64,000 nucleotides of DNA from Alkalihalobacillus sp. LMS39 (GTDB lineage: Bacteria; Bacillota; Bacilli; Bacillales; Bacillaceae_F): positions 2,294,001-2,358,000 of the forward strand of contig NZ_CP093300.1 in the NCBI RefSeq assembly GCF_022812285.1, in the 5' to 3' direction. The translations under genes were made by a program, and so were the position numbers. Shown piece after piece: positions 52,781 to 61,521 of this stretch (position 1 is the first letter of the stretch; every line of letters begins with the position of its first letter). The notes under the pieces were generated by a model. It saw only the letters and a program-made list of their open reading frames with translations, did not search any database and had not been told where the DNA came from.

Positions 52781-53296
52781 ATGAAGAAGGAATATAATAT
52801 TTATCGGTCGAGAGGAAGGTTATTAGCTTCTACATTATTTTTATTTTTACTATTTTTACTTTTTAGTTGTGTAGGAATTTATCTTTTGTTTAGTAGAGGA
52901 ATTACGGTTGACACAACTGCGAATATCATAGTAGTAGTTTTTTTATTCGTTTTTTATACATATGTTAGAAAAAAATATAAGGAAAATAAACCTGAAGTTA
53001 TCTTGAATGAGGAAGGCATCTATTTAGAGAGCTTTTCCATCTTAATTCGGTGGGGAGATATCGATGGGTTCTATATTCAAAAAGTATTGAAATTACCCTT
53101 TCTTTACTTTGTAGTAAATAATGAAGAAAAATATATTGATAAATTAAAAAAAATTAATAAAAATAAGGCATTGACAAGTGTAGAATATGAGCTACCAGCA
53201 TTTAATGTATCCTTAGGAGTTCTAGAAAATAAAGCTGAATTGATTAAGGCATTGGAAGAATACCAGGTTCCTATGGTAAATAAAATTTCTTCTTAA
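52781..53296 (+). CDS. STM3941-like PH-fold membrane protein, copy 1
   Basis: A 171-residue protein. Two helices in residues 14-65 are followed by a PH-like beta domain (EVILNEEGIYLESFSILIRW and GDIDGFYI). It is paralogous to the next gene: both have KE-YNI-RS at the N-terminus, then NxPDVI-type, GIYL and IRWxDI blocks, and both close with E-YQVPM/YNVPI. AGAGGAGGG precedes the ATG. Function unknown. Confidence 0.75.
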   Translation: MKKEYNIYRSRGRLLASTLFLFLLFLLFSCVGIYLLFSRGITVDTTANIIVVVFLFVFYTYVRKKYKENKPEVILNEEGIYLESFSILIRWGDIDGFYIQKVLKLPFLYFVVNNEEKYIDKLKKINKNKALTSVEYELPAFNVSLGVLENKAELIKALEEYQVPMVNKISS

Positions 53297-53407
53297 ATTC
53301 AAGCACGTAGTAATTTTTCCCTAATAAATATTCGTTCTAATGTAGGATGAAAACGACTCATAGTTTCATTAGAATTTTTAAAGATGAGTTGAAGGGAGAA
53401 CTTCATA

Positions 53408-53917
53408 ATGAAGGAATATCGTATTGAACGATCAAAGAAGAAAATGATTGGAGCAATTGTACTTTTATTACTTTTTGGCTTGCCTTTTAGTTTGTTAGGT
53501 GTATATTTACTACTGGATGAAGGATTTTCATTTATTTCACTTTTATTCATTGCGCTAGGAGTCGTTTTATTATCATTTATGATTTACGCGATAAGAAAAG
53601 TAAAAGAAAATAGTCCTGACGTCATTATTAGTAAACGAGGAATTTATTTAGATATGTTTACGGTCTGGATTCGATGGGAAGATATCGAAGGAATACTTCC
53701 TTATCAATTACAAGGTCAAACTTTCTTTGGTGTCATTGTTAAAGAAGAAGAAAAATATATTTCTCCTTTAAAAGCAAGTAAACGAAACCTCATCAGGATC
53801 AATCAAAAAATGGGGTTTCCAGGCTTTAATATTTCGTTAACCTACATTAAACATAAAGAACATTTATTTGAGGCACTGGACGCATACAATGTTCCGATAT
53901 TAGAAGTGGTTTCATAA
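53408..53917 (+). CDS. STM3941-like PH-fold membrane protein, copy 2
   Basis: A 169-residue paralogue of the preceding gene, from a tandem duplication followed by considerable divergence. Two helices (about 14-58), then DVIISKRGIYLDMFTVWIRW and EDIEGILPYQ. GAAGGGAG precedes the ATG. The 111-bp gap has no terminator, so both are probably co-transcribed. Confidence 0.75.
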   Translation: MKEYRIERSKKKMIGAIVLLLLFGLPFSLLGVYLLLDEGFSFISLLFIALGVVLLSFMIYAIRKVKENSPDVIISKRGIYLDMFTVWIRWEDIEGILPYQLQGQTFFGVIVKEEEKYISPLKASKRNLIRINQKMGFPGFNISLTYIKHKEHLFEALDAYNVPILEVVS

Positions 53918-53968
53918 AAAAACAGCGTTCGATATGGTGATAATTTACCATATCGAACGCTGTTTTTA
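53915..53968. terminator. Strong bidirectional terminator
   Basis: AAAAACAGCGTTCGATATGG pairs perfectly with its complement at 53947-53967, across GTGATAATTT. It serves the PH-like gene pair and the convergent GNAT-like gene. Confidence 0.95.
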
Positions 53969-54342
53969 CTATTGTGGATTCCAAATGATACGACCTGATT
54001 TGGTTTCTGCATTGACAGATACTTGAAAATGATGTTTTTCATAAAAAGCTATGAGTCTATTGATATGATTCCAGTCCCGTTGTACAAGATCTCCTGTGAG
54101 ATATTGAATGTTTTTCTGTTCAGCCATTTGCTGAAGATAGGACATACAAACAGAACCATAGCCTTTGTTAACAGGTCCTTTAATATCATTGATATGAATC
54201 GTATTTGTTTCAGTATATGTTGCTTGAATACAAAAATCCCATTGACCTGTATAGGCGGTTTCACACTCATTCAACATAATTTGACATTGGTTGCCATCAT
54301 TGTATTTGGCAAGAGAAAAATGTATAAAACGGCAAACCTTTT
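53969..54342 (-). pseudogene. GNAT-like acetyltransferase, C-terminal part, cut by IS21 element
   Basis: The minus-strand frame reads upstream of its first ATG (54277) without a stop, through RFIHFSLAKYNDGNQCQI, up to the IS edge near 54342. The acetyl-CoA binding and C-terminal blocks are intact: NKGYGSVCMSYLQQMAEQKN and RDWNHINRLIAFYEKHHFQV. The matching N-terminal part is at 56728-56957, beyond the transposon. The gene is thus split by insertion; the fragment alone lacks its own start signals. Confidence 0.7.
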
Positions 54343-54378
54343 TGTAAGGCCACTTACCAACATAACTTTGTTAAACTA

Positions 54379-55107
54379 TTACAACTCTCTTAATGCTAGT
54401 GACTCCTTCATTCGGTTACTATCACCCCCAAATAATACTAAGTGGGAGTGATGGATTAAGCGGTCTACTACCGCTTCGGTTAGGATAGGATCGCCAAATA
54501 CATGATTCCACTGTCCAAATTGAAGGTTTGTGGTGATAATAATACTTCTTTTCTCATAACACAGTGAGATTACTTGGAAAAGCAGCTCAGCTCCCTGCTT
54601 ATGTAAAGGTATATATCCGAGTTCATCGAGTATCAATAAGTCTAGCTTCTCAATCCTCTTAAACAATTTAGTTAGTGTCCCTTTTTCATTGGCATCCAGT
54701 AGTTCATTTGCAAGTGAGGCAATGGTATAGAACTTCACTCGCTTGCCATACTTATGTATGGCATTGATTCCAATGAGTGTGGATAGATATGTTTTCCCGG
54801 CACCAACGCCACCGTAAAAAACCATATTCTCCTTTGTATCAATAAACTCGCCATCTAAAAGGTACTGTTGGCTCAACCCTTGTCCTAACTGGATATCTTG
54901 CCAATTGAAAGGTTTGCCAGATGCGTTTGGCAACGTTGCCGCCTTTAGTAAAAGATTAATCTTCCTTTCCTCACGTTGTTCTATTTCTTTCTCAAATAGA
55001 GTTAATAAATAGTCTTGAGGATCCTTCGGATCTAGTTTGTGAAAATTTTCTCGTATCCAACTGAGCTTTAAACGTTTGGCATATTCCTGAATCTTTTCTT
55101 GCATCAT
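54379..55107 (-). CDS. istB: IS21 helper ATPase IstB
   Basis: A 242-residue AAA+ ATPase that cooperates with IstA in transposition. Walker A is FYGGVGAGKTYLSTLIG, Walker B is LDLLILDELGYIPLHKQ and a DnaA-like sensor block RSIIITTNLQFGQW follows. It starts in the ATGA overlap with istA. Length and motifs look complete, so the element may be active. Confidence 0.93.
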   Translation of the reverse strand: MMQEKIQEYAKRLKLSWIRENFHKLDPKDPQDYLLTLFEKEIEQREERKINLLLKAATLPNASGKPFNWQDIQLGQGLSQQYLLDGEFIDTKENMVFYGGVGAGKTYLSTLIGINAIHKYGKRVKFYTIASLANELLDANEKGTLTKLFKRIEKLDLLILDELGYIPLHKQGAELLFQVISLCYEKRSIIITTNLQFGQWNHVFGDPILTEAVVDRLIHHSHLVLFGGDSNRMKESLALREL

Positions 55108-56618
55108 CCCTGCCTCCTTTTCAAGGTAAAGAAGGCATCATATTGGTTCATTCCGCGTTCCGCTAATGGCATTGCCGGAACACTACTTTTCAGCTTAAGA
55201 GTTGGTCTATGACCACGGCCATGAACCAGTTGATGAAAGACTTGCTTGATAGTTTCTGAAGATGGGTGACAACTCTCAGAAGCGATCTCTAAAGCCTCTG
55301 TAGCTATTTCTAAACGGTTACTTTTTAATATTGTCGATAATAAAAGTAATGCTTTTTTCTTTTCTTCAACCGTACATTCATCCAAATATTTTTGCCATGC
55401 TTCTGGAAGCTGACTATAAAATGTCGTGTACTTTAAAGCTGTTGGTCTCTTGGCCATGAGAGATAGATAAGGTTGCCAAATCATTGATTTAGTTTCTTCT
55501 CCATATAGCCGTTCATGACTTACGATTACTTCATAATTATCCGCAAGGATATCAATGCGGTTGTAGGTAACACCCACTAATACTCGTTGATTTGCATAAC
55601 GCGGGGAAGTGGAATACCTTTTCGAATCTACAAGTACATAACCATACTTATCCGCCTTCAAAGTCTCAATACGCATTCCTGAGTATTCTTTAGCTGGTAG
55701 GTAGAGTAATGCTTCCCTATCTTCCTCAAACAATCTAGCAATCTCATTCTTCTTTTCGTAGTGTGAACGAAATCTATCATTCTCTACTTCAAGCCATAAT
55801 TCTTTGTTTAACTTTTCAATTTGATAAACAGGTCGTTCTGGTAAAAAGAAGTTATTTCGTACATACTTAACCATTGCCTCTACATGACCTTTTTCATTTC
55901 CAGCGCCAGGATTACAAAACTCGTACTGAAAACCGTAATGTAAGGCGAACCTTTCAAAGCCTTCTGTTAGTTCTCGCTTACCTTGAGGAAGGATTTTTTT
56001 AACTGCTGGAGATAAGTTATCAAAACGTATTCTCTTTGGTACACCTTCTAAGTGGGTAAAGAATCGTTTTAGTCCTTCTAGGAAACAATCCTGATTTTGA
56101 GATTCAAAAACTTGAACTAAGAATGCATTACTGTACGGAAAGGAAAGAACGAGATACGGAAGGTCAATCACCTTACCATTCCTTTTAAACGGCGCCTCCC
56201 CAAAGTCTACTTGAGCATCACCAGGTCTTGCCTCTAACGGAATCGCAGCACCTTCGCTTTCGTCTAATAATTCCTTTTTACGTTTAGACACATACGCCCT
56301 TACAGTTCGGTCGGAGCCTTTAAAATTTATGTCTACATCGTCTACAAGCATTTGCCATATACGTTTGGCAGTCCTTCGGTATTTCTTTTTCTTCTTCATA
56401 TCTTCTTTCAACCATTGATCGATGATATCCTTAACGGGGTCCATTACTGGTGCCGGTTGTGGCTTTACCCTCTTCGTTTCCGGTTGAAATTCCTCTAGGT
56501 CGGCATACTTCTTAACTGTTCTAACATCCTTATTCGTTCTTCTAGCAACATCCGAATAGGAATAACCTTTCGTGTTTACTTCTTGTCTGATATAATTAAT
56601 TTCGGTCACTTCTAACAT
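55104..56618 (-). CDS. istA: IS21 transposase IstA
   Basis: A 504-residue DDE transposase. The N-terminal helix-turn-helix is YSYSDVARRTNKDVRTVKKY. The catalytic triad is in DAQVDFGEAPF (first Asp), KRIRFDNLSPAV (second Asp) and GAGNEKGHVEAMV (Glu). The IstA C-terminal beta domain is present (KYGYVLVDSKRYSTSP). AGGAG lies right before ATG 56618, so initiation at GTG three codons later is also possible. It is complete. Confidence 0.93.
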   Translation of the reverse strand: MLEVTEINYIRQEVNTKGYSYSDVARRTNKDVRTVKKYADLEEFQPETKRVKPQPAPVMDPVKDIIDQWLKEDMKKKKKYRRTAKRIWQMLVDDVDINFKGSDRTVRAYVSKRKKELLDESEGAAIPLEARPGDAQVDFGEAPFKRNGKVIDLPYLVLSFPYSNAFLVQVFESQNQDCFLEGLKRFFTHLEGVPKRIRFDNLSPAVKKILPQGKRELTEGFERFALHYGFQYEFCNPGAGNEKGHVEAMVKYVRNNFFLPERPVYQIEKLNKELWLEVENDRFRSHYEKKNEIARLFEEDREALLYLPAKEYSGMRIETLKADKYGYVLVDSKRYSTSPRYANQRVLVGVTYNRIDILADNYEVIVSHERLYGEETKSMIWQPYLSLMAKRPTALKYTTFYSQLPEAWQKYLDECTVEEKKKALLLLSTILKSNRLEIATEALEIASESCHPSSETIKQVFHQLVHGRGHRPTLKLKSSVPAMPLAERGMNQYDAFFTLKRRQG

Positions 56619-56692
56619 CTCCTAAAACTACCTCCTGCCAGTATTGGGTCCAACAGGAAGTGTATTGAATTTTTGAGATGTTAGCAAGTGGC

Positions 56693-56727
56693 TTTTTTTG
56701 TGTAGGTGCCCTTCGGGCACCTACACA
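56693..56727. repeat. 35-bp perfect palindrome at the right IS edge
   Basis: TTTTGTGTAGGTGCCC, a TTC centre and the exact complement GGGCACCTACACAAAA. The T run is on the 5' side on either strand, so it is not a normal terminator. It may be part of the IS end or a cruciform-forming target. Confidence 0.6.
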
Positions 56728-56957
56728 AAAGGGCTGCCATACCCTACATATTTATAATGCCATAAACAGCCATCATCATATTTATAGAGGATAACCCATT
56801 GTTCTTCTTTTGTTTGGTCAATCGCAACAACTTCCCATTTTTTGGCGATTTCAAATAAATTTTCCCTCATTCGAAAAATTTGAAACTCCATTTCTTCCAG
56901 TTGTTCAATGTCTCTTTTTTCATCCCTCGTCTCAAGTAAAAGTATGCTTTGTGTCAT
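56728..56957 (-). pseudogene. GNAT-like protein, N-terminal part, cut by IS21 element
   Basis: The frame starts at ATG 56957 with AAAAGGAGAGG upstream and runs for 78 codons to a TAG (56721-56723) inside the element edge. Its end, LYKYDDGCLWHYKYVGYGSP, leads naturally into the KKVCRFIHF start of the fragment at 54342, giving one protein of about 195 residues. The alternative, an independent small protein, cannot be excluded from sequence alone. Confidence 0.6.
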
Positions 56958-56959
56958 TG

Positions 56960-57109
56960 TCCTCTCCTTTTTTTTGTTTCATGTTACACTATGTCTTTTT
57001 CATTGAAGTGTCACACCTGTAAAAGTATAACATTGTCAATATGTCATGGAAACAAAAACAAGCTAGATATTTATATATACACTATGTCAGGATCCTTTCA
57101 AAAAATGGA
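56960..57109. other. Intergenic stretch upstream of the second MoxR operon
   Basis: AT-rich, no open frame or RNA family recognised. It contains the divergent promoter of the split GNAT gene. Confidence 0.4.
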
Positions 57110-57177
57110 TTGACAATTATATTGTTTTCTCGATATGATGTAATTGTATTAACTGTATTACGCGTGGTAGTACACAT
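57110..57177 (+). promoter_or_regulatory. SigA promoter and repeat operator of the second MoxR operon
   Basis: TTGACA (57110-57115), 18-bp spacer, TATGAT (57134-57139). Just after it lies GTAATTGTATTAACTGTATTAC (about 57140-57161), a pair of TGTATTA repeats inside GTAAT/ATTAC arms, placed like an operator. The leader to the first gene is about 180 nt. Confidence 0.65.
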
Positions 57178-57333
57178 TGAGGGGTGAAATGATAAATAGT
57201 TACATATTTTTACACAGAAAATACGTTATAAATAAGAAAAAACAGATATTATTCTTTTCATGATTATGGTACTTTTAGTTTTATATGGGATCTAGTATTC
57301 TACTTACTCTTTATTAAGAAAGCAGGGGAAGTT

Positions 57334-59688
57334 ATGTTACAGAAGTTATTAAAAATTGGCTTACTTGCATTTGTCCTATTTTCCTTTATACCTTCACAAG
57401 TTCAAGCTGAAGGACAAATTCATGTTGAAACAAATATTGGTTTTGATAATAAAGTTAAGCAATACCAAGGGTTTCCGGTTGAAGTTACATTAACAAACAA
57501 AGGGGAAGATATTTCTGGGGAATTGGTGATTCAAGTTTCACCAGGCTATCACTCAAACAATGGCAGTATCATTACACAAGTAGAGCTACCAGCAAACAGT
57601 GAGAAAACAATTCAATTAACAGTACCTGGATTAGGAGATTCTTATTATTACAATAATCAAAACTTCGAACATATTAAATTTTATGAAGGTTCTTGGCAAA
57701 CAGGTAAAGAAGTTTCTTTAACGGGGCAAACAAAGCTTTCACCACGTATTTTAAGTGATGATGAAATCGTATTTGGATTATTAACATCGCATCCAGATGC
57801 CTTTAATTTTATTAAATCATTAAAAGGACCATGGGAAAATCAACATTCAACAATGCCAATCGATGACAAACACATTCCAACAAACCCAATGGGTCTCTCT
57901 ATGTTTTCAGCAATCGTTGTTGACCAATATGCAGTTGCTGACTTGTCAGCTGAACAACAAAGCGCTATTGCATCTTGGGTATCACTTGGTGGACAATTAT
58001 ATGTTACTGCTGACTTGTCTGCAGATCAAAAATTAGGAAATTTATCGCGGTTATTACCAATGGCGAGTGATTTAAAATCAGAGACGATCGATACAGAGTT
58101 TTTTGAAACAGTAAGTGAAGAAGAGTATCCGAATAAACAAGTTGAGGTCGTTATCGGAACTCTTCATGAAGACGCAGTTATCATTCAAAAAACTGACGAT
58201 GAAATCCCACTTATTACATCAAGGTCTTACGGTAGCGGCGAAATTATCCAGTTGAGCTTTTCACCAAGTGCACAAACCTTTGCGAGCTGGGATGGGGCTA
58301 CTAAGTATTGGACGAATGCATTTATGCAACAACAATCTAACAATCATTACTATTATGAATCAATTTATGACCGTCTTGGTTGGGGATTTGCTTCGATTGC
58401 AAACTTGTTCCCATCATCTTTTTTACCATTTTCACTTCTTGTTGGGGTTATGGTTGTTTATATTTTAATTATCTTTCCAGTGCTTTTCTTTATCTTGAAA
58501 AAAATGGATAAACGCGAACATTCATGGTGGATTATTCCGGCATTATCATTAATAATATGTCTTTCGATTTTTGGCTTTGGTGGAAAAGATAGAATTGCTC
58601 AACCACAATTAAATGAAATAACGTTGCTTCAAATCGATGAGCAAGGAATGGGACAGGGGTACGGTAGCGTTGCTTTTCTAAGTAATAAAAGTGGGAATTA
58701 TGCAATGACAGTTGGGACTGGAGATTTTTTAGCATTCCCTATAAGCATGTCTCATAATATGGGGTCATCTGTTTCAACTGCCGGAATTCGCAATCAAGGT
58801 GACCAAGTAGATTTTTTATTTAAAGACGTGGAATATTGGTCAATTCGTAATGTGACAGGTCCTTTATCAAATATAGAAACAGGACAGTTAGATACTGATT
58901 TACAATTATCGAACAAAAAGATTACAGGAACGATTACAAATAACACACAGTTTTCGTTTGATGAACTCCTATTTTTATCTGGACGCCAAGAAGAATCACT
59001 GGGAGCGATAGCAGCCGGAGAAACGCTAAACGTTGATATTGAATTAAAAGGTTCTCTTCTATTAGCACCTTCTTATAGAAACGTGAATTACAATTCAAAT
59101 CAAGATATCGACGATCGGAGGAAAGAAGAATTGCTGAATCAGATGATTGAGTTTAGCCTGTTTGAGCGTGGGAAGCCCTCTATAGTTGGCTTAACAAATG
59201 AAGAGGTATTGCAAACAACACTTGAAAACAGTGACCCTCTTGTGGAACGGTTAAATGTGATTACTCAATCTGTTTATGTAGAAAATTTATATGATGGACC
59301 ATTTGAGCTTGTTACAGATGATTTTGCACCTTATGTGTATGGGACTGATCACATGGGTCATTACTTAGAAAGCGATCTTGAATCAGGTGGAAGAATGGTG
59401 ATGGCTTCTGCGGGGACGTATGAATTTGGTTATCATGTTCCTGAAGATTTATTAGATGCCGATTTTACACAGTTAGAAATCAAAATAAACAATAGTCCGA
59501 ATTTCGAATATGAAATTTTTATTAGTGAATCAGATAGTTATGAGCCATTAGATGATAAAGCATCTTTTGATGATCCGAAAAAGTATATTAATGAATATGG
59601 TCAAATGTTAATTCGTGTCACAAAGTCAGATATGCCTGAACAGATTCCAGTGCCAGAACTGTCCTTGAAAGGGGATGTCAAAGAATGA
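57334..59688 (+). CDS. Large exported membrane protein of the ABC-MoxR operon
   Basis: A 784-residue protein. Signal peptide (LLAFVLFSFIPSQVQA) then an N-terminal beta domain (27-130), a Rossmann-like domain around 140-330 (FSAIVVDQYAVADLSAEQQS; WVSLGGQLYVT), two membrane helices at about 365-395 and 400-420, and a large C-terminal extracytoplasmic part. This order resembles proteins found with ABC-2 exporters and DUF4175/MoxR genes in bacilli. Function is unknown. Its stop overlaps the ATPase start in ATGA. Confidence 0.75.
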   Translation: MLQKLLKIGLLAFVLFSFIPSQVQAEGQIHVETNIGFDNKVKQYQGFPVEVTLTNKGEDISGELVIQVSPGYHSNNGSIITQVELPANSEKTIQLTVPGLGDSYYYNNQNFEHIKFYEGSWQTGKEVSLTGQTKLSPRILSDDEIVFGLLTSHPDAFNFIKSLKGPWENQHSTMPIDDKHIPTNPMGLSMFSAIVVDQYAVADLSAEQQSAIASWVSLGGQLYVTADLSADQKLGNLSRLLPMASDLKSETIDTEFFETVSEEEYPNKQVEVVIGTLHEDAVIIQKTDDEIPLITSRSYGSGEIIQLSFSPSAQTFASWDGATKYWTNAFMQQQSNNHYYYESIYDRLGWGFASIANLFPSSFLPFSLLVGVMVVYILIIFPVLFFILKKMDKREHSWWIIPALSLIICLSIFGFGGKDRIAQPQLNEITLLQIDEQGMGQGYGSVAFLSNKSGNYAMTVGTGDFLAFPISMSHNMGSSVSTAGIRNQGDQVDFLFKDVEYWSIRNVTGPLSNIETGQLDTDLQLSNKKITGTITNNTQFSFDELLFLSGRQEESLGAIAAGETLNVDIELKGSLLLAPSYRNVNYNSNQDIDDRRKEELLNQMIEFSLFERGKPSIVGLTNEEVLQTTLENSDPLVERLNVITQSVYVENLYDGPFELVTDDFAPYVYGTDHMGHYLESDLESGGRMVMASAGTYEFGYHVPEDLLDADFTQLEIKINNSPNFEYEIFISESDSYEPLDDKASFDDPKKYINEYGQMLIRVTKSDMPEQIPVPELSLKGDVKE

Positions 59689-60617
59689 TTGAAACAGTCA
59701 ACCTTACAAAAAAATATGGTTCATTTACAGCGTTAGATAATTTAAATCTATCTATTTCTGAGGGGACAGTCTTTGGTTTTGTTGGTCAAAACGGTGCAGG
59801 AAAATCAACAACATTTCAAATTTTAGCGACGTTAATGTCTCCAACGTATGGGACAGCGTATATTAATGGGTTAGATGTTACAAAAGAGTCTGTGAAAGTA
59901 AGACGTCTCATTGGGTATATGCCTGACTTTTTTGGAGTATATGACCAATTTAAAGCCGTAGAATATTTAGACTTTTACGGTGCTAGTTACGGTCTTAGTG
60001 TAGAGGAGCGAGCTGCTGTTATTCCGCAGCTTTTAGAACTAGTGAACCTTACACATAAGAAAGATTCATATGTTGATTTACTTTCCCGTGGGATGAAGCA
60101 AAGATTATGCTTAGCTCGCTCTTTAATTCATGATCCTAAAGTATTAATTTTAGATGAACCAGCGTCAGGATTAGACCCAAGAGCACGAGTAGAAATGAGA
60201 GAAATATTAAAAGAACTTAAAACGATGGGGAAAACAATCATCATTTCGTCTCATATTCTACCAGAACTAGCGGAAATGTGTGACGAAATCGGAGTTATTG
60301 ATAATGGTAAACTCGTGGCGACAGGTACTGTGTCAGAAATTCAAGAAAAATTACAACAGCAAAAAATTATTCAAATTACTGTCAATGATGAACATGAAAG
60401 AACGGTTCGCTTTTTTGAAGATGACCCAAGTGTGTTTAATATCGTATTGGAAGACTCTGGATTGATTCAATTCGGATATAAGGGCTCTGATAAAGACCAA
60501 CAAGCACTTCTTAAAAAAGCAGTTTTAGCTGATATTCCAATGATTAGCTTTAAACATCTTGAAAAGAATCTTGAGGATGTCTTTATGGAAATTACAAAAG
60601 GAGCGGATGAGAAATGA
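59685..60617 (+). CDS. ABC transporter ATP-binding protein
   Basis: A 310-residue ATPase of the ABC-2 exporter type. Walker A is FVGQNGAGKSTTFQIL, the signature is LLSRGMKQRLCLARSL, Walker B is VLILDEPASGLDPRARVE, and the H loop IISSHILPELAEMC. A C-terminal domain of about 95 residues follows. It overlaps both neighbours by four bases and pairs with the downstream permease. Confidence 0.92.
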   Translation: MIETVNLTKKYGSFTALDNLNLSISEGTVFGFVGQNGAGKSTTFQILATLMSPTYGTAYINGLDVTKESVKVRRLIGYMPDFFGVYDQFKAVEYLDFYGASYGLSVEERAAVIPQLLELVNLTHKKDSYVDLLSRGMKQRLCLARSLIHDPKVLILDEPASGLDPRARVEMREILKELKTMGKTIIISSHILPELAEMCDEIGVIDNGKLVATGTVSEIQEKLQQQKIIQITVNDEHERTVRFFEDDPSVFNIVLEDSGLIQFGYKGSDKDQQALLKKAVLADIPMISFKHLEKNLEDVFMEITKGADEK

Positions 60618-61492
60618 ACATAAAAGTTAATAATCCGGTTTTAAATAAAGAATTTCGCTTACGGTTTCGCTCGATTAAAAGTTATATTGGAATCGCTTGT
60701 TATTTAGGGATTCTTGCATTAATATCGCTCGGTTTTATCGGCCTTACTTTAGTAATGGATTACGGCGGGGTGTTTCGGCCTGAAGAAAGCCGAAACATGT
60801 TTATTATGATAAGCATGCTACAACTGGCGCTTGTTATTTTTATTACACCAGGATTAACTGCGGGTATTATTAGTAGTGAACGAGAACGTCAAACTTTACC
60901 CATTTTATTAACAACAGCACAATCGTCTAGTGCGATTGTACTGAGTAAACTTTTTTCATCTCTTGCGTATTTAGTGTTAATCGTAATAGTTACGGGACCT
61001 TTGTATATGATTATTTTCTTATATGGTGGGATTTCACCGTTAAATGTATTAGCTAGTTTTGCGTTGTACTTATTTACGATGCTTGTCATTGGAAGTATAG
61101 GTGTACTCGCTTCGACACTCATTCGTAAAACAATTATCGCCATGGTTACAACGTATAGTATTGCCTTTTTTCTTGCAGGAGGGCTTGCCATCATAACGAT
61201 GATGGTGATGAGTTTTAGCTATGTGTTTTACTCGCAAGGATCAGATTTTATATGGCCGTTTTTAATTGCTTCTTTAAATATTCCGATTATGTTTTTCTCA
61301 CTCCTTGAGCCTACGGTTATGGAGGAATTTAAAACAATGGCTGGAATCTCATTCTCCCCATGGATTATTTTCTTTAGTTTTTATGGTGTTATTATTTTTG
61401 TAAGTTTGTGGTTATCGATTACAAATCTACGTCCGAAAATGAAGACAAGAGTTTTTCCTAAAGATAATCCGGAAATAACTGCTGAACAATAG
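60614..61492 (+). CDS. ABC-2 family permease
   Basis: A 292-residue permease with six helices. An N-terminal NPVLNKEFRLRFRSIKSYIG block and the EREROT-type loop ISSERERQTLPILLTTAQSS before helix 3 are characteristic of ABC-2 permeases. It is coupled to the ATPase by ATGA. The substrate is unknown. Confidence 0.88.
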   Translation: MNIKVNNPVLNKEFRLRFRSIKSYIGIACYLGILALISLGFIGLTLVMDYGGVFRPEESRNMFIMISMLQLALVIFITPGLTAGIISSERERQTLPILLTTAQSSSAIVLSKLFSSLAYLVLIVIVTGPLYMIIFLYGGISPLNVLASFALYLFTMLVIGSIGVLASTLIRKTIIAMVTTYSIAFFLAGGLAIITMMVMSFSYVFYSQGSDFIWPFLIASLNIPIMFFSLLEPTVMEEFKTMAGISFSPWIIFFSFYGVIIFVSLWLSITNLRPKMKTRVFPKDNPEITAEQ

Positions 61493-61521
61493 GAAGTACG
61501 AAGAAAAGAGGTGACTTTTTC

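Larger units (their letters stand above)
54343..56727 (-). mobile_element. IS21-family insertion sequence
   Basis: About 2.4 kb with istA and istB overlapping by four bases on the minus strand. Ends share an inverted repeat: GGCCACTTACCAACAT on the left (54348-54363) and, reading inward, AGCCACTTGCTAACAT on the right (about 56664-56679). Outermost bases TGTAAGG (left) and TGTGTAGG (right) fit the TG...CA ends of the family, but exact edges and the target duplication could not be fixed. A 35-base perfect palindrome lies at the right edge. Confidence 0.8.

Noticed and set aside
54343-56727. Prophage or integrative element
   Set aside because: Only istA and istB are present; no integrase, capsid or conjugation genes occur.
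57334-59688. Adhesin or toxin
   Set aside because: Despite its size and signal peptide, it has no cell-wall anchor or repeats, and operon context points to an ABC/MoxR membrane assembly.
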